The notes under the pieces were generated by a model. That model was not told the DNA's origin. It searched no databases and saw nothing but the letters and a program-made list of their open reading frames with translations. From JBMOLK01 sp049325575 (GTDB taxonomy: Bacteria > Bacillota > Clostridia > Acetivibrionales > Acetivibrionaceae), in contig JBMOLK010000112.1 in NCBI GenBank assembly GCA_049325575.1, positions 1-64,000 of the forward strand: a stretch of 64,000 nt of DNA. The letters are read 5' to 3'. This document shows positions 49,983 to 59,035 of the stretch, in pieces. How positions within the stretch are numbered: the stretch's first letter is position 1; every line of letters begins with the position of its first letter. The translations under genes and the position numbers were made by a program.

Positions 49983-51965
49983 ATGAAAAAGGTTTTAGCT
50001 GTTTTAATGCTTATGACAATGCTTTTGTCAACGATGCTTTTCAGTTCAAGTGCATTTGCCGAAACTACGTACGAGCGGCGAGAGAAGGTTCTTGTATTCT
50101 TAGTTCAGTTTACAGAGAATTTTCCTATTGATCCTAGCCTCAATTACGATGCAGACTATGATGGAACTATCAAGAAAACCGATTCCGAGTATTATAACCT
50201 TTTCTTTGGAACAGGTAGAGATAATATAACCGGGATCCGCGATAATACTGTAAGAAATTATTACCGGGAAGTATCCAATGGAAAATTGGATTTAATACCG
50301 GCTGAAGAAACAAAAGATCTGGCTAATGATGGAATTGTGAGGATAACATTGCCTTACCCGCACCCAACTGCAAGAAATGCTGCAGACAGCTTATTAGTCG
50401 ACGATTATCAAAAAATCGTTCTAGATGTTACTAAACTAGCTGACCAGCATATTGATTTTTCATCTTTCGATACAGACTCCAGTGGTATAATTTGTTCAAA
50501 TGCTAGTAAGTCTTCTGTCGAACTGCACACGGTTTTTGTTTTTGCAAGAGGTGAATCCGGACCGAATTTCAGGTCATTTAATAATGTGTTTCCAGTTGGA
50601 AGCAGCAATATATTTGATAATGTATATCTATATAATAATTATATGGGTAATTTTTCGGTTATATCAGCTAGCTTTAATAACCTAGGGACAGTATGCCATG
50701 AGTTAGCACATAGTAATGATGCAGTAGATCTATACCAGACATCGGAGGTAAATTACAATTGTACCTGGGAAAGCCTTATGTCACATGGAAGTAGAGCTCT
50801 ACCCCCTGTTCATCTGGATGCCTGGCATAAGGTTAAAATGGGCTTTGTGACTCCAACTGTTATAAATTCATCAGGTGACTATGATGTTTATTCTATAGAT
50901 TTAAATGATCCAAGTAAATATAATGTCCTTAAAATACCGGTTAGTCCTCCCGATTCATACGATGAAGAGTATTTTCTTCTTGAGAACCGGCAGTTTGTAG
51001 GATTTGATAGGGGCCTGGCCGACTATTATCTTGAAGGTGGTATTGCAATTTGGCATGTGGAAGAATACAGTAAGCAGCCAGCTAATTATGTGCACTTCAG
51101 CAAGTTTTGGCTGAAAAGGTCAGAGATAGGTTTCTATTTTGTTTCGAGTGATCCTTATTTGCAAGGACATAATGTATTTGGCCCTAATACCTCTCCAAGT
51201 AACAGTAAACGTTTTGACGGTACTGACAGCGGCGTATCGGTTATAGTTAACAGCATGAATTCCAATAAAATAACCGTAACTGTAAAATTCCTTGATGAGC
51301 CGAAGAATTTAAAAGCTGCTGCAGATGGACACAATATTAACCTGACATGGGATCCTGTACTTTATGCTTCAAGCTATGAAGTCAGTATTGATAATGGCCC
51401 ATTCATTAATGTAGGAACAAGTACCACTTATAGTCACGTTGCCAGTGGAAAGCATTCTTACAAGGTTAGAGCAATAAGTTCGATTAACGGGAGAACGGGT
51501 GCAGAATCCCAAACACTAACTGTAAAAGGTATTGTTTACGGTGATGTAAACTTCGATGGAGCTATAACCAGCAGCGATAAGGATTTGGTATGGAATTACT
51601 GTCAGGGAACAGTAGTACTGACCAATGAACAGCTGGTAGCGGCTGACGTAGACGGTAACGGTAAGGTTAATACTACAGACAGCTCTTACATAGGCAAATA
51701 TGCTGCAGGTACAATTACTCAATTCCCTGCAGGAGTAATGAAGCTAATTACATATGGGGATACTGATGGAGATAAAGTAGTAACTTCTACAGATAGCACA
51801 CTTGTAAGTAATTACTTATTAGGAGATGTAGTATTCACCAGTGCCCAGATGATAGCTGCGGATGTAGATGGAGATAATAAGGTAACCTCCCTTGATGCTA
51901 CCTACATAAAAAGGTATGCAGATGGAACTATTAAAGAGTTTATTATAGCAAGTACAGTTCAATAG
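49983..51965 (+). CDS. secreted M6-family metalloprotease with FN3 and two dockerin modules (paralogue)
   Basis: 660 residues, built like the gene at 6368-8305: signal peptide (cleavage near AFA-ET), M6 catalytic region with HELAHSNDAVDL (His239, Glu240, His243), FN3-like domain (about 440-515) and two dockerins (from about 520 and 591) with calcium loops such as DVDGNGKVNTTDSS and DVDGDNKVTSLDAT. It should be displayed on the cellulosome, where proteases may process scaffold or substrate proteins. AAGGAGG lies seven bases before the ATG. The two copies share a promoter design yet differ in many catalytic-domain loops, so this is an old duplication. Confidence 0.9.
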   Translation: MKKVLAVLMLMTMLLSTMLFSSSAFAETTYERREKVLVFLVQFTENFPIDPSLNYDADYDGTIKKTDSEYYNLFFGTGRDNITGIRDNTVRNYYREVSNGKLDLIPAEETKDLANDGIVRITLPYPHPTARNAADSLLVDDYQKIVLDVTKLADQHIDFSSFDTDSSGIICSNASKSSVELHTVFVFARGESGPNFRSFNNVFPVGSSNIFDNVYLYNNYMGNFSVISASFNNLGTVCHELAHSNDAVDLYQTSEVNYNCTWESLMSHGSRALPPVHLDAWHKVKMGFVTPTVINSSGDYDVYSIDLNDPSKYNVLKIPVSPPDSYDEEYFLLENRQFVGFDRGLADYYLEGGIAIWHVEEYSKQPANYVHFSKFWLKRSEIGFYFVSSDPYLQGHNVFGPNTSPSNSKRFDGTDSGVSVIVNSMNSNKITVTVKFLDEPKNLKAAADGHNINLTWDPVLYASSYEVSIDNGPFINVGTSTTYSHVASGKHSYKVRAISSINGRTGAESQTLTVKGIVYGDVNFDGAITSSDKDLVWNYCQGTVVLTNEQLVAADVDGNGKVNTTDSSYIGKYAAGTITQFPAGVMKLITYGDTDGDKVVTSTDSTLVSNYLLGDVVFTSAQMIAADVDGDNKVTSLDATYIKRYADGTIKEFIIASTVQ

Positions 51966-51981
51966 TTCATAATTTACCATA

Positions 51982-52010
51982 AAAAGGGGCCTCTAACCAA
52001 GGCCCCTTTT
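51982..52010 (+). terminator. terminator of the second M6 protease gene
   Basis: AAAAGGGGCC pairs with GGCCCCTTTT over a 9-base loop, followed by TA. Confidence 0.9.
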
Positions 52011-52060
52011 TATAGTTGTTACTATCATTATTATCCCCAGGCCTTAGAGTTCAAACCATA

Positions 52061-52615
52061 TTACTGTGGTTTAGACTGAGCGCCAATTGGATAATAATAT
52101 GGAGGAACTTTCACCCATCCCCTCTTTCGCATGATGGGGTTAAAGTAGGCGTTGAATTGGATTCTCATGTTTAAAAATTTTGTCCACATAGCCCCTACAT
52201 CCGTTCTCAAGGACTGAGATAAGCCTTGAGCACAAAAACCAATGGCTGTTATTAATTTTAAGGATATCCCGTTAGCTATTTCATCATCTGTCATCTTTAC
52301 ACCTAAAGGAATTGAGTTTGGGTCGGTTCGGGGTTTTCTGTCAGATGTAGGAGGGACAGTAATACTCTCTTTTTTAAATAATTCATTAATATCCTGGATT
52401 TGTTTGGAGCAATCTACAAAACTATGCTCCAAAACTTCAATTAATTCACTATCGTTTGTAGAATTCAACCCTATTTCAGTGAAGCGATTGGCTTCGTTCA
52501 ACATTGCCATATAGGTCCACAAGTTCATTACTTCTCCAACATGTAATGGGTTTTTCTTTTCATTGTCAACATAAGTAGAGGCAACATTCTTTAAGGTTTC
52601 AATTAAATTTGTCAC
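52061..52615 (-). CDS. DUF3231 family protein (ferritin-like, coat-related)
   Basis: 184 residues, largely helical: NPLHVGEVMNLWTYMAMLNE, FVDCSKQIQDINELFKKESI, TDDEIANGISLKLITAIGF and the closing RKRGWVKVPPYYYPIG. This is one DUF3231 unit; Bacillus members are often two fused units and the fold is related to the spore coat protein CotF and ferritin-like bundles. No signal peptide. Function unknown; a spore or stationary-phase role is inferred. It converges on the M6 protease gene. Confidence 0.78.
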   Translation of the reverse strand: MTNLIETLKNVASTYVDNEKKNPLHVGEVMNLWTYMAMLNEANRFTEIGLNSTNDSELIEVLEHSFVDCSKQIQDINELFKKESITVPPTSDRKPRTDPNSIPLGVKMTDDEIANGISLKLITAIGFCAQGLSQSLRTDVGAMWTKFLNMRIQFNAYFNPIMRKRGWVKVPPYYYPIGAQSKPQ

Positions 52616-52978
52616 TATTATCTACCACCTTATTACTCAATTTATTTTATTATGTGTTAATTTTTACTTTTTAATATGTAATTATATGTAAATTAGCTCG
52701 TGGTATATTATATCCATTCATTTATATGAGGTTAAAAGCATTTACGCATAACAAACAAATTAATCTTAAATTATAAAGTTTCCAAATTTAATCGTGCATT
52801 TCGTTATTTTTTGTTGTATAATATTACTATTAGTGTTTCACTAGGGTAACTAAAGTGTTTTCGAATCAGCCGCACTTACTACACAAAACAAAAATCTCTA
52901 CATAAGAATCTAATTGCCTGCCCTTTGTGATCAATTATTAAAAAGTAAATACATCTAAATTAAGGGGAGGATTTTGAA
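52616..52978. other. gene-free stretch ahead of the RCC1-dockerin gene
   Basis: 363 A/T-rich bases. The only feature I can point to is TATAAT at 52816-52821 without a good -35. No TTCAAC array like those before the two M6 proteases is present. Confidence 0.4.
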
Positions 52979-54967
52979 GTGAAAAGAACGACAAGATTTA
53001 TCAGTGTATTATTATTGGTCGCTCTGGTTCTGACGTTGGTACCGTTAAGCGTTGGAGCCGAGGTTGTATCAACACCCACAAATGCAAAATTTAAAGCTGT
53101 TGCTGTAGGCTTTGAGCATATGGTGGCATTAAGAGAAGATGGAAAAGTGGTAGCCTGGGGTGAAAACCAGTTTGGACAGTGTGCGGTTCCGGAAGGATTA
53201 GAAGGCGTCACGGCTATTGCTGCAGGTTGGGGACATGTAGTAGCACTAAAAAATGATGGAACAGTAGTAGCATGGGGAAGAAACGATTACGGCCAAAGTA
53301 ATGTACCCCAAGGCCTGACAGGTATTATAGCAATTGCGGCAGGTTCATTTCATACCTTGGCGGTAAAAGGGGATGGATCGGTTGTAGCCTGGGGAGATAA
53401 CGGGTTTGAGCAGTGTAATGTTCCGGAGGGCTTGGCAGGTGTAAAAGCTGTTGCTGGAGGATTTATGCATTCAGCAGCATTAAAAGAGGATGGAACTGTT
53501 GTGGCATGGGGTAATAACTTCTATGGCCAGTGCAATGTTCCAGGAACACTGACAGGTGTAACAGCAATCTCATCGTCATATAATCACACAACGGCAATAA
53601 AAGAAGATGGAACTTTGGTGATTTGGGGTTCCAACGATAGAGGTCAGCGCAGTGTTCCTCAAGGGTTAACCGGAGTAAAGGCAGCTGCTCCCGGAGGATT
53701 CTTTACTGTGGCGCTTAAAGAAGACGGTACTGCTATATCCTGGGGCTGGATGAAGGCCGAGATGGGTGCATTCCTTTCGGGCTTGGGGCCAATAAAGGCG
53801 GTTGCTTCAGGACTACAGCATACAATAGCAATAAAAGAGGACGGATCGGTAGCAGTCTGGGGCTATAATGGGTTTGGGCAGCGTGTTGTACCAGAGATGT
53901 TATCGGGTGTTAAGGAGATTACTTCAGGTTTTTCACAAACATCTGTACTAAAGGAAGATGGTACAGTCATAACATGGGGTGACGAGGATAACTCAATTGT
54001 ACTCATTGGTGATGATGGCAGTTACTGGTCATACATAGCTGTACCGGAAGGCCTGTCTGGAGTAAAGACTATCACAGGTGGCTATAAGCACACGCTGGCA
54101 ATCAAAGAAGATGGAACTGTAGTAGCCTGGGGTCATAATGAAAGCAGACAATGTCTTGTACCTGAAGGCTTGACAGATGCAGTGGCAGCTTCAGCTGGAA
54201 GCGGACATTCAGCAGTATTAAAGGCAGATGGAACGATAGTAATGTGGGGCGATAACCAATATGGGCAGTGTAATGTTCCGGAAGACTTAACAGGTGTAAA
54301 GGCTATTGATCTGGGAGGAGCTCATACAGTAGCATTAAAAGAAGATGGAACAGTAGTAGCCTGGGGATATAATGCAAATGGACAATGTAATGTTCCTGAG
54401 GGCTTAACAGGTGTAAAAGCTATTGCAGCAGGTGAATTCCATACAGTAGCGTTAAAAGAAGACGGTACAGTAGTAGCCTGGGGTGGTGGCAATAATGGAT
54501 ACAGTGTTCCTGCAGGGCTAACTGGAGTAAAAGCAATCGATACAAGAACATACCATACAATGGCGTTGAAAGAGGATGGCACTGTTGTGGCATGGGGCAT
54601 GAACGATTATGGCCAAAGTAACGTTCCACAAGGGTTAAATGGAGTTAAGACCATTTCATCAGGAGGACCTTATTCAGTAGTATTAAAACAAGACGGAACT
54701 ATACTCGGATGGGGCTATCTTAACTTTAAGCTTGTAAGTAGTGATTCCTTTTCCAGAGTAGGTGACCTGAACTCTGACGGTAGTGTTGACTCAACTGACC
54801 TTACACTGATGAAACAGTATTTGTTAAATATTATAACCGATTTGCCGGCTGAAAACGATATGTATGTGGCCGATGTAAATGGTGACAATAGTATAAATTC
54901 CAAGGACTTTGTGCTAATCAAAAGACGTATTTTACAAATCATAACCAAGTTTCCTAAAGAACTATAA
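52979..54967 (+). CDS. secreted 14-repeat RCC1-like protein with a dockerin
   Basis: 662 residues. A signal peptide (about 1-27) is followed by 14 RCC1-type repeats of about 39 residues with consensus HTVALKEDGTVVAWGxNxYG and QCNVPEGLTGVKAIAAG, enough for two seven-bladed propellers. The C-terminus is a type I dockerin (GDLNSDGSVDSTDLTLMKQY, then DVNGDNSINSKDF). The dockerin predicts attachment to the cellulosome; the propellers probably bind a protein or glycan. The GTG start has AAGGGGAGG eight bases upstream. Several repeats are nearly identical at DNA level, so copy number may vary between strains. Confidence 0.9.
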   Translation: MKRTTRFISVLLLVALVLTLVPLSVGAEVVSTPTNAKFKAVAVGFEHMVALREDGKVVAWGENQFGQCAVPEGLEGVTAIAAGWGHVVALKNDGTVVAWGRNDYGQSNVPQGLTGIIAIAAGSFHTLAVKGDGSVVAWGDNGFEQCNVPEGLAGVKAVAGGFMHSAALKEDGTVVAWGNNFYGQCNVPGTLTGVTAISSSYNHTTAIKEDGTLVIWGSNDRGQRSVPQGLTGVKAAAPGGFFTVALKEDGTAISWGWMKAEMGAFLSGLGPIKAVASGLQHTIAIKEDGSVAVWGYNGFGQRVVPEMLSGVKEITSGFSQTSVLKEDGTVITWGDEDNSIVLIGDDGSYWSYIAVPEGLSGVKTITGGYKHTLAIKEDGTVVAWGHNESRQCLVPEGLTDAVAASAGSGHSAVLKADGTIVMWGDNQYGQCNVPEDLTGVKAIDLGGAHTVALKEDGTVVAWGYNANGQCNVPEGLTGVKAIAAGEFHTVALKEDGTVVAWGGGNNGYSVPAGLTGVKAIDTRTYHTMALKEDGTVVAWGMNDYGQSNVPQGLNGVKTISSGGPYSVVLKQDGTILGWGYLNFKLVSSDSFSRVGDLNSDGSVDSTDLTLMKQYLLNIITDLPAENDMYVADVNGDNSINSKDFVLIKRRILQIITKFPKEL

Positions 54968-54984
54968 TTAAACTGACATAAGAA

Positions 54985-55015
54985 AGCTCCTGGCAGTGTA
55001 CCAGGGGCTTTTGCT
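54985..55015 (+). terminator. terminator of the RCC1-dockerin gene
   Basis: AGCTCCTGG (54985-54993) pairs with CCAGGGGCT (55001-55009) with one wobble, then TTTGCTCTTTT. Confidence 0.8.
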
Positions 55016-55129
55016 CTTTTATAGTGCATTTTGCTGATAGTAGTAGTATAATAAAAAGGGAATTTTTTAGGGCTCATGGCCTGATTGCAAAAAGGGAAGA
55101 TGCTGATAGGTAATGAAAGTGAGGTAGCT

Positions 55130-55369
55130 GTGAAAGTATTAAAGCTTATTATTAAAATCATTGAAATCAAAACTTTTATAGTTACATTTTTATTGGGAAT
55201 TTGGTCTTTTAATATGTCCCTAGTTCCGGAGAGTTCCCAACTTTATAAGCTGGTAGTTAGTACCTTAAGGCTGCAGCCAAGATGGCTGCTTACGATTTTT
55301 ATCATTTTTTTCAGCGGCATTATCCTGTTAGATCAATACCTTCTTAAGGATGGTACCAAAGAATCGTAG
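55130..55369 (+). CDS. 79-residue hypothetical membrane protein
   Basis: Two membrane helices (IKTFIVTFLLGIWSFNMSLV and LLTIFIIFFSGIILLDQYLL) with a short loop containing PESSQLYKLVVSTLRLQPRW; the C-terminus KDGTKES is cytoplasmic or exposed. I use GTG 55130, after AGTGAGGT; an in-frame ATG at 55100 behind AAGGG is possible and would add 10 residues. It lies upstream of the GT-C-like gene in the same direction, separated by 128 bases. Function unknown. Confidence 0.6.
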   Translation: MKVLKLIIKIIEIKTFIVTFLLGIWSFNMSLVPESSQLYKLVVSTLRLQPRWLLTIFIIFFSGIILLDQYLLKDGTKES

Positions 55370-55497
55370 GTATTACTGTTATTAAGTTTTAGATTATCTG
55401 TGACTTTGTCAGGATATATAAATTGCTTTTTTTACGCAAATAGGTATAATTTAAAATATAAGATTATTTCACACGATTTTAACAAGGGGGATTCTTA

Positions 55498-57675
55498 GTG
55501 CTAGGTCTGATATATCTAATAATTGCTACTTATGTCGGGTTCAAACTTCTTAAAAAGTTAATACCGTTTATTTTTAACCTGTCTTCAGAAAAGACTCTTT
55601 ACGGAAAAACAATCAAGCTTCAAAGCTGGATAATTACTCTTCCTGCTTCGTTTCTGACAGGGACTTTGTTTATGACTTGGTTAACGTATCTTTCGGCCTA
55701 TGCATTCCAAAAAAGCCATAATCCTCTTTTATATGGTAATATTGTTTCTTTTTCAGTATTTATATTGGCTGCAGTATTTTTTACTCTAAGTGAAAAGTCA
55801 GTTGGTAAAGACAGTACTGGTTCAACGAGAAAGCTGGACCTTAAAAGTGTTAAGTCATTCTTATCTCAAAATACGTGTATACTCATCTATTTATTATTTA
55901 TTGTTTCATTTATAAGCTATTTTATGATGCATTCCTTTAGAGTAGAGGATGGAGTTATGAAGGTGGGTTGGTCTGTGTACAGCGATTTTGGCCCGCATCT
56001 TTCCATGATACGTTCTTTCTCTTTGGGCAGCAATTTTCCAACTGAGTATCCTCACTATGCTGATGGACATATAAGATATCATTTTATGTTTCAATTTCTT
56101 GCAGGAAATTTAGAGTTTTTAGGGCTTAGAATTGACTGGGCTTTCAACCTTCCAAGCATTCTTTCAATGGTTTCATTTTTAACCCTTTTATTTGGACTGG
56201 CTATTATTTTAACAGGTAAAGCATGGGTTGGATTTTTGTCCGGAATTTTGTTTTGCTTTAGAAGTTCTGCAGCACTGCTCACCTATCTTCTGGAAGAAAG
56301 AGACATTAAGATTGCATTTCAGAAAATTCTAACTTCCAGCAGGTTCATAGGTAAGACATCCCATGAAGACTGGGGCCTTTGGACGTTAAAGGACTATGTC
56401 AATCAAAGGCACTTTGCTTTTTCCATGGGTATACTGATTTTAATCATAATAGCGGTATATCCCTTGTTTAGAAAAATGATTATACAGCTGCAAAGCTTCT
56501 GGCAAACCTTGAAAGAAGAGAAGGCTGCTAAGTTAGCTGCAGGAACAATTGACAACCAAGATGAGATAAACACTCAAGTACAGACCTCTGATGCAGAAGA
56601 TGAAGTGGCAGCAGTAGAGGCAGAAGCGGAAAAGCCAAAGAGTGCGTTTAGCAGGTGGCTTGATATCTTCTTACTTACCAGGGATTCATGGATTCCCCAA
56701 AGCTATATACGGGCTGTAGGGTTGGGAATCATCCTTGGATCAATTAGCTTTTGGCATGGCTCCATATTGATTTCTACGCTGCTTATACTTTGTTTTATGG
56801 CCGTACTATCCAAGCATAGGCTGGAGTACTTGACTATTGCTGTAATAACAGTCGGGTTTACCTTGACCCAGACCAGGTTCTTTATGGGAACTGGAAGTTC
56901 TGCGGTAGAGCCTCAGCTTTTGTTTGGATTTCTGGCAAGAAATAAAACCCTCTTAGGGGTGTCCCAATACTATCTTGAGCTGTGCGGTATTTTGCCTATC
57001 ATTATTATAGCTTCGCTGCTGCTGCTTCCTAAAGGCGGAAGGTGGCTCACACTGTCATTCTTTATTCCTTTAGTCTTTGCTACTACAATGACGCTTGTTC
57101 CGGATGTGGCAATAAACCACAAGTATGTTGCGGTATCTGTCATACTGTTAAATATATTTGCAGCCAATTTTGTTCACAGCACATTAACCTCAAAAGGTAT
57201 AGTATCAAAAGTAGCTGCATCTTTATTAATATTGGCATTGACAGCCACCGGGATTGCAAACACCTTTGCTCTTTACAACATGGACAAAAACTACGCACCA
57301 ATGGATATGAGCAACCCGGTAAGGGAATGGATTATGGACAGCACCAAAACTTCTGACATCTTTTTGACAGATGATGCTGTAATAAATCAGGTGCTTTTGG
57401 CAGGAAGAAGGATTTTCAACGGGTATGGATATTTTGCAGGGTCAGCAGGCTATGACGTAGATGCAAGGAACAGGTTGATGAAAGAAATTTATGGAGGCAG
57501 TGACCCAAATGCTGTTAGAAAGCTTGCAAAAGAAAACAACATAAAATATATAGTTGTGGATAACTCAAATAGAGGTGAAAACTGGTATAAATTAAATGAG
57601 GAGTTTATAAGAAGTAATTTTACACTGGTGAAGCATTTTGACTGGGATAATACAGACATTTATATTGTTGATTAA
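55498..57675 (+). CDS. multi-pass membrane protein, GT-C glycosyltransferase-like
   Basis: 725 residues with a dozen or more membrane helices. An early outside loop carries an Asp-x-x-x-His motif (SDFGPHLSMIRSFSLGSNFP), the typical place of the catalytic acid in GT-C enzymes that use lipid-linked sugars, followed by EYPHYADGHIRYHFMFQFLA. A cytoplasmic loop (about 340-390) is acidic and low-complexity (DAEDEVAAVEAEAEKPKS). The C-terminal outside domain ends KYIVVDNSNRGENWYKLNEE, as in several uncharacterised clostridial membrane proteins. GTG 55498 follows AGGGGG. The glycosyltransferase call is by motif and topology only; substrate unknown. Confidence 0.6.
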   Translation: MLGLIYLIIATYVGFKLLKKLIPFIFNLSSEKTLYGKTIKLQSWIITLPASFLTGTLFMTWLTYLSAYAFQKSHNPLLYGNIVSFSVFILAAVFFTLSEKSVGKDSTGSTRKLDLKSVKSFLSQNTCILIYLLFIVSFISYFMMHSFRVEDGVMKVGWSVYSDFGPHLSMIRSFSLGSNFPTEYPHYADGHIRYHFMFQFLAGNLEFLGLRIDWAFNLPSILSMVSFLTLLFGLAIILTGKAWVGFLSGILFCFRSSAALLTYLLEERDIKIAFQKILTSSRFIGKTSHEDWGLWTLKDYVNQRHFAFSMGILILIIIAVYPLFRKMIIQLQSFWQTLKEEKAAKLAAGTIDNQDEINTQVQTSDAEDEVAAVEAEAEKPKSAFSRWLDIFLLTRDSWIPQSYIRAVGLGIILGSISFWHGSILISTLLILCFMAVLSKHRLEYLTIAVITVGFTLTQTRFFMGTGSSAVEPQLLFGFLARNKTLLGVSQYYLELCGILPIIIIASLLLLPKGGRWLTLSFFIPLVFATTMTLVPDVAINHKYVAVSVILLNIFAANFVHSTLTSKGIVSKVAASLLILALTATGIANTFALYNMDKNYAPMDMSNPVREWIMDSTKTSDIFLTDDAVINQVLLAGRRIFNGYGYFAGSAGYDVDARNRLMKEIYGGSDPNAVRKLAKENNIKYIVVDNSNRGENWYKLNEEFIRSNFTLVKHFDWDNTDIYIVD

Positions 57676-57784
57676 AGATTAATACTTGCTTCTTTTATTA
57701 TTAACTGTTAAAAAAATATTCAATAAAGCCGAATAAAAATCATATACATATGTTAACCCTATATAATAAGAGGTGAGTAAGTAT

Positions 57785-57991
57785 ATGATTGTAACATTTT
57801 CAAGGCCGCAAGGCAAGCTGTTTGAAGGTGACTTAATTGCGTTGACTAAAAACGGCAGGCATATAGGGTATGGGACGGTTAAAATAATACTTGAAGACAA
57901 AGTATTGGTTGAAGTGGACAATAGAGCAGAAAAGACATTTAACGAATTATACGGTGAAGCAATACCCTTTGATTCAGATTTGATAATATAA
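57785..57991 (+). CDS. 68-residue hypothetical protein
   Basis: ATG 57785 has GAGGTGA nine bases upstream; the GTG at 57773 lies within that site. The product (MIVTFSRPQGKLFEGDLIAL, then NGRHIGYGTVKIILEDKVLV and NELYGEAIPFDSDLII) looks like a small beta-barrel of about six strands. Unknown family. No terminator follows before the repeat at 58109. Confidence 0.6.
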   Translation: MIVTFSRPQGKLFEGDLIALTKNGRHIGYGTVKIILEDKVLVEVDNRAEKTFNELYGEAIPFDSDLII

Positions 57992-58108
57992 AGAACACTT
58001 ATTATCAGCACAAAATCCATATTTATTAGCATCTTTTTATCCGGAAAAAATCCCTATTGACTACAGATTAAAAAGAGAATAATATTTATTATCATGCTGC
58101 ATATTTAT

Positions 58109-58207
58109 AGAGATCAAACTGTAAAAGTAGATAAACTTGATGAGCCCACCATTTGTATCAAATTAGCGGAGCGAATTATATGTTTATCTTTACAGTTCGT
58201 TATCTCT
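58109..58207 (+). repeat. 99-bp palindromic repeat, copy 1
   Basis: The outer arms pair: AACTGTAAA + GATAAAC on the left with GTTTATC + TTTACAGTT on the right, closed by GAGAT/ATCTC. An inner ATTTG/CAAAT hairpin is present. The reverse complement of 60601-60699 matches along the whole length. It ends 17 bases before the ATP-grasp start codon, so it forms part of that gene's leader. The remainder of 57992-58224 shows nothing else. Confidence 0.85.
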
Positions 58208-58224
58208 AATTGGGAGAGTAGTTT

Positions 58225-59031
58225 ATGAAGTTTATTACATTTGACCCGTTCAGAGCTGCGGGTATTCCTGATGTAACCTATATAAAGCCCGAGATGATTT
58301 TTGCAAAGAAGGATTTAATACAGGAAGCAGACTGGATACTGTTTCCGGAGTACTGGCAGGTAAACCTTCTTCATTATGTGTGGAAGAAAAACATTTTTCC
58401 CAGCATCAATACTTATCACCTTGGACATGATAAGGTTGAGATGACAAGGGCTTTACAGGCTGCAGCTCCACAGCATGTGCCTAATACTCTTATTACTGCC
58501 AACATCACTGGTGCAAAAGATGTGATACAAGAGCAGTTTTCGTATCCTTTTGTAGCAAAGGAGATTCGAAACTCAATGGGAAGAGGCGTACATCTTGTTA
58601 CAAAAGCAGAGGAGCTAAGAGATTATATTGATAAAAATGAAGTTTTATATATTCAGGAATACCTACCTATAGACAGGGACCTAAGGCTTGTCCTTATAGG
58701 AAATAAGGTAGTTTTTTCATACTGGAGAGTTGGACAAGGAAGCTTTAAAAACAATGTGGCACAGGGAGGAGCCATTGACTTTTTACCGACACCTAGGGAA
58801 GCAGTAGAATTGGTTGAAAGCCTGGCAGCAAATCTTGGAATAGACCATGCCGGGTTTGATTTGGCTTTGGTTGAAGATTACCCGTACTTTTTTGAATTCA
58901 ACGTAATGTTTGGAAACCAGGCACTAGTCCAGGCAAATGTTCCTATTGGAAAATATATTCTTGATTATATAAATGAAAAAAGCTGCCCGCAGCCGCCCAA
59001 ACCGTGGATTCCTACACCAAAGGCTTCGTGA
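58225..59031 (+). CDS. ATP-grasp domain protein (RimK-like)
   Basis: 268 residues. A short N-terminal pre-ATP-grasp domain is followed by the ATP-grasp core: the lysine strand FPFVAKEI-like YPFVAKEIRNSMGRGVHLV, then IQEYLPIDRDLRLVLIGNKV, FKNNVAQGG and the metal-binding end HAGFDLALVEDYPYFFEFNV. This resembles RimK/YheC-type ligases that join an amino acid to an acid. The substrate is not predictable. GGGAG precedes the ATG, right after the 99-bp repeat. It converges on the SRAP gene with 4 bases between stops. Confidence 0.8.
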   Translation: MKFITFDPFRAAGIPDVTYIKPEMIFAKKDLIQEADWILFPEYWQVNLLHYVWKKNIFPSINTYHLGHDKVEMTRALQAAAPQHVPNTLITANITGAKDVIQEQFSYPFVAKEIRNSMGRGVHLVTKAEELRDYIDKNEVLYIQEYLPIDRDLRLVLIGNKVVFSYWRVGQGSFKNNVAQGGAIDFLPTPREAVELVESLAANLGIDHAGFDLALVEDYPYFFEFNVMFGNQALVQANVPIGKYILDYINEKSCPQPPKPWIPTPKAS

Positions 59032-59035
59032 TGCT

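Noticed and set aside
52979..54967. RCC1 repeats considered as a CRISPR or satellite array
   Set aside because: The repeat unit is in frame, encodes a known propeller motif and is bounded by a signal peptide and a dockerin.
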